A model generated the notes under the pieces. That model saw nothing but the letters and a program-made list of their open reading frames with translations. It was not told where the DNA came from and searched no databases. Below are positions 31,228 through 35,402 of a stretch of DNA of 35,402 bases, piece after piece. The first letter of the stretch is position 1, and each line of letters starts with the position of its first letter. This DNA is from Myxococcus sp. RHSTA-1-4 (GTDB taxonomy: Bacteria > Myxococcota > Myxococcia > Myxococcales > Myxococcaceae), in contig NZ_JAIQDG010000063.1 of assembly GCF_020037125.1 (NCBI RefSeq), positions 1 through 35,402 of the forward strand. Direction: 5' to 3'. Both the position numbers and the translations under genes were made by a program.

Positions 31228-32736
31228 GTGCTGAACACCGAGCTCGTTCGCGAGCCCCCTCTTCACCTTGAAAGCCGCCGCCTGCTCGCCGAGGCCCGGA
31301 GGGTCGTCCCGGAGGCCTTCGACGCCCAGGGGCGGCTGCTCTCGCCCATCGCCGGAACGTGGGCCCGGCCGCCCGCCTGGTTCAATGCCGTCTCTCCCAT
31401 TGATGGGAGGGTCCTCGCCGAGCTTCCGCTGCTCGACGCCGCCCAGGTCGCCGAGGGCGTCGAGCAGGCAGCGGCGGAGTTCGCGCCCTGGGCGGCCCGT
31501 CCGTTCGAGGACCGCGCCCGAGTCATCGCGGAGGCGGTGGAGCTGCTCAGGGAGCACCGGGAGTTGCTCGTCCGGATGCTGGCGTGGGACATCGGCAAGA
31601 CGCTGCCCACGGCCTGCAACGACGTGGACCGGTGTCTCTCGGGCATCGAGTGGTACCTGGAGCAGATGGGCGAGATGCTCGAGGACCGGACGCCGCTCGG
31701 CCTCGTGTCGAACATCGCCTCGTGGAACTATCCCTTCTCCGTGTTGCTGCTCAACGTGCTCGTGCAGGCGCTCGCGGGCAACTCGGTCATCGCGAAGATT
31801 CCGACCCAGGGCGGCGGTGTCTCACTCACCATTGCCTTCGCCCTGCTGCGCCGCGCGGGCCTGCCCGTCTCGCTCGCCGGCGGGCGCGGCAGGGACCTCT
31901 CCGAGGCACTCGTCGGCCACCCTCGCATCGCGGGCGTCGCCTTCATTGGTGGCCGCACCAACGGCGCCGAGGTCCACCGCCGCCTGCGCGACACGGACAA
32001 GCGCTACGCGCTGGAGATGGAGGGCGTGAACGCCTACGCGATTACGAACTTCACGGACTGGAACGCGCTCGGCAGACAGATTCGAGCGGGCTTCGACTTC
32101 GGCAAGCAGCGCTGCACCGCCTATACCCGCTGGGTCGTCGAACAGTCGCTCGTCCCGAGGTTCGTCCGGACGTATGTCGACGCCGTGTCGACGTTGCGCG
32201 TCGGCAACCCGCTCCTGGGCGCGCACGTGGACTTCGGGCCGCTCATCTCCACGAGCAAGGCCGAGGAGCTTCGCTCCCGCATCGCCGAAGCGCGGGAGCT
32301 GGGCGCGGCGGTGCTGTACCAGGGGGAGCTCGCGGAGGACGCCTTCACCGCGTGGCAGGAGCGGGGCGCGTATCTGCCGCCCTCCCTGCTCCTGGGTGTC
32401 CCGCGAGACAGCGAGCTGTACCTGCGCGAGCCCTTCGGCCCCGTCGACGTGCTGGTGCCGGTGGATTCCGAGGAGGAGCTGGTGAGGGAGGCCAACGTCT
32501 CCAACGGCGCGCTCGTGGCCTCGGTGGCGACGGACGACCCCGAGCTCGCAGAGCGCATCGCCGCGAGGCTGAACGCCTTCAAGGTTGGCATCAACACGCT
32601 GCGCTCGCGAGGCGACCGCGAGGAATCCTTCGGCGGCAGGGGCGGCTCGTGGGCGGGCGCCTTCGTCGGCGGCACCTACCTGGTGCGCGCCTTCACCGAC
32701 GGTCCCCATCCCATCGAAGGCAACTGGCCGGACTGA
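31228..32736 (+). CDS. aldehyde dehydrogenase family protein
   Basis: The GTG at 31228 follows GAGGAGGAG and gives 502 residues. It is a full-length NAD(P)-dependent aldehyde dehydrogenase: ASWNYPFSVLLLNVLVQALAGNSVIAKIP in the cofactor domain, the general-base Glu263, the catalytic Cys296 (KQRCTAYTRW) and EPFGPVDVLVPVD toward the end. The segment around the general base reads LEMEGVNAYAI where most members have an ELGG-type sequence, so it belongs to a divergent subfamily. The N-terminal 30 residues are an extension rich in charged residues. A small dyad lies in the upstream region. The physiological aldehyde cannot be read from the sequence. Confidence 0.88.
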   Translation: MLNTELVREPPLHLESRRLLAEARRVVPEAFDAQGRLLSPIAGTWARPPAWFNAVSPIDGRVLAELPLLDAAQVAEGVEQAAAEFAPWAARPFEDRARVIAEAVELLREHRELLVRMLAWDIGKTLPTACNDVDRCLSGIEWYLEQMGEMLEDRTPLGLVSNIASWNYPFSVLLLNVLVQALAGNSVIAKIPTQGGGVSLTIAFALLRRAGLPVSLAGGRGRDLSEALVGHPRIAGVAFIGGRTNGAEVHRRLRDTDKRYALEMEGVNAYAITNFTDWNALGRQIRAGFDFGKQRCTAYTRWVVEQSLVPRFVRTYVDAVSTLRVGNPLLGAHVDFGPLISTSKAEELRSRIAEARELGAAVLYQGELAEDAFTAWQERGAYLPPSLLLGVPRDSELYLREPFGPVDVLVPVDSEEELVREANVSNGALVASVATDDPELAERIAARLNAFKVGINTLRSRGDREESFGGRGGSWAGAFVGGTYLVRAFTDGPHPIEGNWPD

Positions 32737-32752
32737 TGGACACCTGCGACGG

Positions 32753-33325
32753 TCAGGCCGCTCGTGATGGCAATTCGCAGTGCTCCGAGAAGCCCGCGGG
32801 AGGAATGCCCAGCCCCTGGATGAGGCGGCCCCAGTAGTTGACCTGGGCCGCCGTGCTCGCGAGGACGACCAGCTCGCGCTCGGTGAAGTGCGCTTTCAGC
32901 TCCGCGACCAGCTCGGGTGGGACGGAGATGGGACTGCGCGACAGGGCCTTGCAGTAGCGCAACGCCAGCCGCTCCGCCGGGGAGAAGCTGTCCACCGCGT
33001 CCACGTCGGCGCCTCCCCGCAGCGCTTCCAGCTCCTCCGGCTGGAGTCCCGCCTTCCGGTACTCGGCGGAGTTCATGTCGATGCAGAAGGGGCAGGAGAT
33101 GACGAACGAGGTCTGCACGCGGACGAGCTTCAACATCCGCTCGTCCACGCGGCCCTCGCGGTGGGTGATGAGCGCTTCCAGGACTCCCGAGCCCAGGGCC
33201 GCCCGCGGATACCAGGCGAGGAGCCTCGCGGGCAGCAGGACCTTGCCGGTGAGCCGTTCGGAGAACCAGATGCCAATCCTCAGGTACCAGGGAATCCGGG
33301 CCGGAGGCGCGATGAAGGCGTGCAT
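32753..33325 (-). CDS. carboxymuconolactone decarboxylase/AhpD-like protein
   Basis: A 190-residue all-helical protein with the AhpD-like core ERMLKLVRVQTSFVISCPFCIDMNSAEYRKAG, including the Cys78-Pro-Phe-Cys81 redox pair. A second helical part contains LALRYCKALSRSP and VVLASTAAQVNYWGRLIQGLGI. Members of this family are peroxidase partners or decarboxylases. The CxxC favours a thiol-based antioxidant role, though the usual glutamate before the motif is missing. It is convergent with the aldehyde dehydrogenase gene. The ribosome binding site at 33325 is weak. Confidence 0.88.
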   Translation of the reverse strand: MHAFIAPPARIPWYLRIGIWFSERLTGKVLLPARLLAWYPRAALGSGVLEALITHREGRVDERMLKLVRVQTSFVISCPFCIDMNSAEYRKAGLQPEELEALRGGADVDAVDSFSPAERLALRYCKALSRSPISVPPELVAELKAHFTERELVVLASTAAQVNYWGRLIQGLGIPPAGFSEHCELPSRAA

Positions 33326-33391
33326 GGCGGGAGCCTGCCATATCCCGCCCGACGGTCGCAGAGACGGGAAGAGAAGCCCGCTTGAGCTCTT

Positions 33392-34333
33392 CTACTGTGC
33401 GGCCGTACGGAAACCGTCCGCCTGGCGCGCCCACTCCGCGCCCAGGAGCATCGGCAGGAAGTGCGGGAAGTCCCTGTCCGGGTAGCGCCGGGTCACCGCC
33501 TCCGTGATGCGTGCGAACGCTTCGGGTGTGTACGGCCCCCGGGGATGCTCCGCCGCGACCGCTTCGACCACGGCGTTGAGATACTCCGTCTGCTGGTCGA
33601 GCAGCTCGGGTCCTCCGGTGGGGCCGTGCCCCGGGTGGATCCACTTCGGATTCAACGCACGCAGCTCGTCCAGGCGCTTGAGCCACTCGTCGGCGCGTCC
33701 GTTCTCGAACCAGCCATGGCTGCCGTTCGCGACGAGGTCACCCACGAACAGGTGTCCTTCCCACTCGACGGCGACATGGGCCGGGCTGCACCCGCTGCCC
33801 AGCACGTGCGCCTTCACCGTGACGCCACCGGCGCTCAGTTCCGTGGTGTTACTTCCGAAGCTGTCGGGGAGCGTCAGGTCGCGCGGGTAGAGGGCCTGCG
33901 AATACTTCTTGAAGAAGGCGGGGGCCCACCTGTCGTGGACGTCGGGAATGCGCTCTCGCACCTGCTCGGAGGTGAGAATCGGAACCCCGAGGTCCTTCAC
34001 CCAGGCCGTGCCGTTGAAGCGGTCGGGGTTCGGGTGCAGGACGATGGCCAGCTTGACCTTCTTGCCCGTGGTCCGCTCCGCGTAGGTGATCAGCTTCCGC
34101 AGCGCCGTCGGCACGAACTGCGTGTCGATCAAGACGAGCCCGTCGGGGCCCTCAATCCAGTACGAGGACGTCTTGAACGACCACTGGCCCGAGATGTACT
34201 GGCCGACTCGCGCGTCTCCCTGCTCCTGTGCGGAGCTCGAGTACCAGTGGCCGTCCCTGGCAGTCCGGGGGGCGGCACAGCCGAGGCTGAACAGGACGGC
34301 GAGCGAAGCCACGAGCGCGAGTCTCATGGGCAT
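33392..34333 (-). CDS. metallo-beta-lactamase-fold lipoprotein with altered zinc motif
   Basis: The protein has 313 residues (start 34333, or 34327 at the next Met) with a signal peptide and Cys19 at a somewhat atypical lipobox (SLGC). The MBL fold is clear: SSYWIEGPDGLVLIDTQFVP, SPAHVAVEWEGHLFVGDLV and HPGHGPTGG. The usual HxHxDH zinc motif reads HPNPDR (His100, Asn102, Asp104, Arg105), so two metal ligands are replaced. The later ligands SPAH, GDL and HPGH are kept. This would weaken or alter metal binding, perhaps leaving one zinc, or it is a subclass with different chemistry. It is likely periplasmic or outer-membrane attached. The substrate is unknown. Confidence 0.85.
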   Translation of the reverse strand: MPMRLALVASLAVLFSLGCAAPRTARDGHWYSSSAQEQGDARVGQYISGQWSFKTSSYWIEGPDGLVLIDTQFVPTALRKLITYAERTTGKKVKLAIVLHPNPDRFNGTAWVKDLGVPILTSEQVRERIPDVHDRWAPAFFKKYSQALYPRDLTLPDSFGSNTTELSAGGVTVKAHVLGSGCSPAHVAVEWEGHLFVGDLVANGSHGWFENGRADEWLKRLDELRALNPKWIHPGHGPTGGPELLDQQTEYLNAVVEAVAAEHPRGPYTPEAFARITEAVTRRYPDRDFPHFLPMLLGAEWARQADGFRTAAQ

Positions 34334-34466
34334 CGAGCATAGCGCTCATCCCTCGCGAGGCTGCGCACGGACCTTCGACCGGCCCCTCCCGACCTCCAGG
34401 CACACCTTCCACTCATCCTCGAGCAACTCCTCCGACGGCGGGGGCTTGTGCTGGCGACGCAGTTCG

Positions 34467-35009
34467 TCACCCGCCGGCGATGCCCACGAGGCCCGAGTCG
34501 GCCGGGTCTCCATCCATCAGCGCGCCGTGGACGATGATGTCTCCCAGGACGACGACGGTCCCCGACAGGTGGACATGGCCGTGCAGCTCCAGTGGCTCCT
34601 GGTAGACGACGAGCTGGTCGTAGCCCGTGCCCAGCGTGATGAACGTGTCCTCACCTCGCGTCTCCGTCTCGGAGAAGCTCGGGAAGGTGGCGACGGGCCC
34701 GCCCAGCCGCTTCAGCGCATGGGCGAGGATGAACTCCCAGTCCGGAGGGCTGCGGGCCTCGGGAATCTAGATGGGCTCGAAGGACGTGCGCTGGAGGGCC
34801 GCGTCCAGCGCCTCGGCGAGGCTGTCGAGCCACTTCTCTCGCAGGCGCTTCTGCTCGGGCGTGGGCCAGGCGGGCTCTCCGCCCCATTTGTCGACAAGCT
34901 GCCCGCCGGGAACGCGGGTGCGCAGGTCGTTGAGGGTCTCTTCGATGTCTTGGCGGCGCGGGTGCATGAGACCCGTCGCCTCATGCAGGACGCGGATGAG
35001 TCCTGCCAT
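34467..35009 (-). pseudogene. unrecognised gene interrupted by an in-frame amber codon
   Basis: The reading frame from the ATG at 35009 (MAGLIRVLHEATGLMHPR) runs for 80 codons to a TAG at 34767-34769, after TSFEPI. It then continues in the same frame as coherent protein (IPEARSPPDWEFILAHALK, DTFITLGTGYDQLVVYQEPL, LSGTVVVLGDIIVHGAL) to a TGA at 34467. The second part has no start codon of its own near the junction. The simplest reading is one gene of 180 residues disabled by a single nonsense change, for example GAG to TAG. The C-terminal part has short regular strands with Gly/Asp turns, but I recognise no family. Translation past the TAG, or a sequence error, cannot be excluded. Confidence 0.6.
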
Positions 35010-35402
35010 GGAGCCGCCTCGGCCACGCGGTATCCGCAACGGTAACCCGGACATATTCGGAGTGCCGGGAGACCGAGCACCCGCGAAGCTCCAGGCCCTG
35101 TCGCCCATGTCACGACTTCTCGCCATGTCAGCCCCCCGGGCCGCCGTGCGTGGAATGGAGCCTCCGTTCCGCGCGGCCCGCGCAGCCCGCACCGCTTCAT
35201 CAGCCTTACCTCTCCCGCCTTGTCACCTGCCCGGGCCGCCGTGCGTGGAATGGAGCCTCCGTTCCGCGCGGCCCGCGCAGCCCGCACCGCTTCATCAGCC
35301 TTACCTCTCCCGCCTTGTCACCTGTCCTGAGCCGCCATGCGTGGAATGGAGCCTCCGTTCCGCGTGACCCGCCAGGTCCTCGCCGGTGGCGGGCTCCAGC
35401 CT
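35010..35402. other. gene-free end of window with tandem repeat
   Basis: No gene is supported in these 393 bases. The last 260 bases are the 95-bp repeat listed separately. Open frames here on the minus strand are Arg/Ala/Gly-rich and simply follow the repeat. Confidence 0.4.
35141..35371. repeat. 95/96-bp intergenic tandem repeat with hairpin
   Basis: Units start at 35141, 35236 and 35332. The first two agree over their first 89 bases. The third keeps about 33 bases with one change before diverging. Each unit begins CCGCCGTGCG (CCGCCATGCG in the third) and holds the dyad GGAATGGAGCCTCCGTTCC. On the minus strand both full units present GGGAGAGG about eight bases before an ATG. Similar bases just before 35141 suggest an older worn copy. 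Confidence 0.85.

Noticed and set aside
35141..35371. End repeat considered as CRISPR
   Set aside because: Two copies and a partial one with a 95-bp period, no unique spacers and no cas genes.

Overview
The window is a very GC-rich stretch of a myxobacterial chromosome, most likely from the Cystobacter/Archangium group. Four things point there: a myxobacterial-style Ser/Thr kinase remnant, a SitA-type lipoprotein toxin paired with an Imm11 immunity protein, many outer-membrane or periplasmic lipoproteins, and GTG/TTG starts with strong purine-rich ribosome binding sites. This assignment comes from protein family resemblance, not from a marker gene. I saw no rRNA, tRNA, insertion sequence or CRISPR array.

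Layout. Bases 1-2200 are a worn accessory segment on the minus strand. It holds a kinase gene that lost its 5' half and is frameshifted near its 3' end, an unrecognised 255-residue protein sitting where that 5' half should be, and an AT-rich, aromatic-rich small protein. Bases 2481-4792 are a two-gene operon with apolipoprotein N-acyltransferase (lnt). Bases 5010-12865 are a toxin block on the plus strand. It starts with a secreted SpvB/VCBS/RHS toxin split by a 37-bp deletion inside a 192-bp tandem repeat. A SitA5-like lipoprotein toxin with an AHH nuclease tip follows, split by a 2-bp duplication, and then its intact Imm11-family immunity gene. Short stretches on both sides of the sitA-imm pair look like remains of other toxin tips. 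Bases 13099-18957 encode a 1952-residue helicase-nuclease with the DUF4011/AAA_11-12/MTES_1575/DUF3320 architecture of the Hhe anti-phage protein, so toxin and defence genes are adjacent.

Bases 19049-23490 carry a coiled-coil protein, a beta-propeller lipoprotein and a short-chain dehydrogenase. Bases 22237-27875 form a trans-envelope module: a TonB-dependent receptor overlapping an orphan Leu/Ile/Val-type binding lipoprotein, divergent from a YfiR-like periplasmic protein overlapping a CHASE8-like/HAMP histidine kinase. I infer that an outer-membrane uptake event is reported to the kinase through YfiR, as in YfiBNR signalling but with a kinase in place of the diguanylate cyclase.

Bases 27886-34333 contain a DUF3455 lipoprotein, a cysteine-rich zinc-binding-type protein, a peroxiredoxin-like protein divergent from a LysR regulator with a dyad between them, an aldehyde dehydrogenase, an AhpD/carboxymuconolactone decarboxylase-type protein and a lipoprotein metallo-beta-lactamase-fold protein with an altered zinc motif. 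The end of the window has an unrecognised gene broken by an in-frame amber codon and a 95-bp intergenic repeat present in two full copies and one partial copy.
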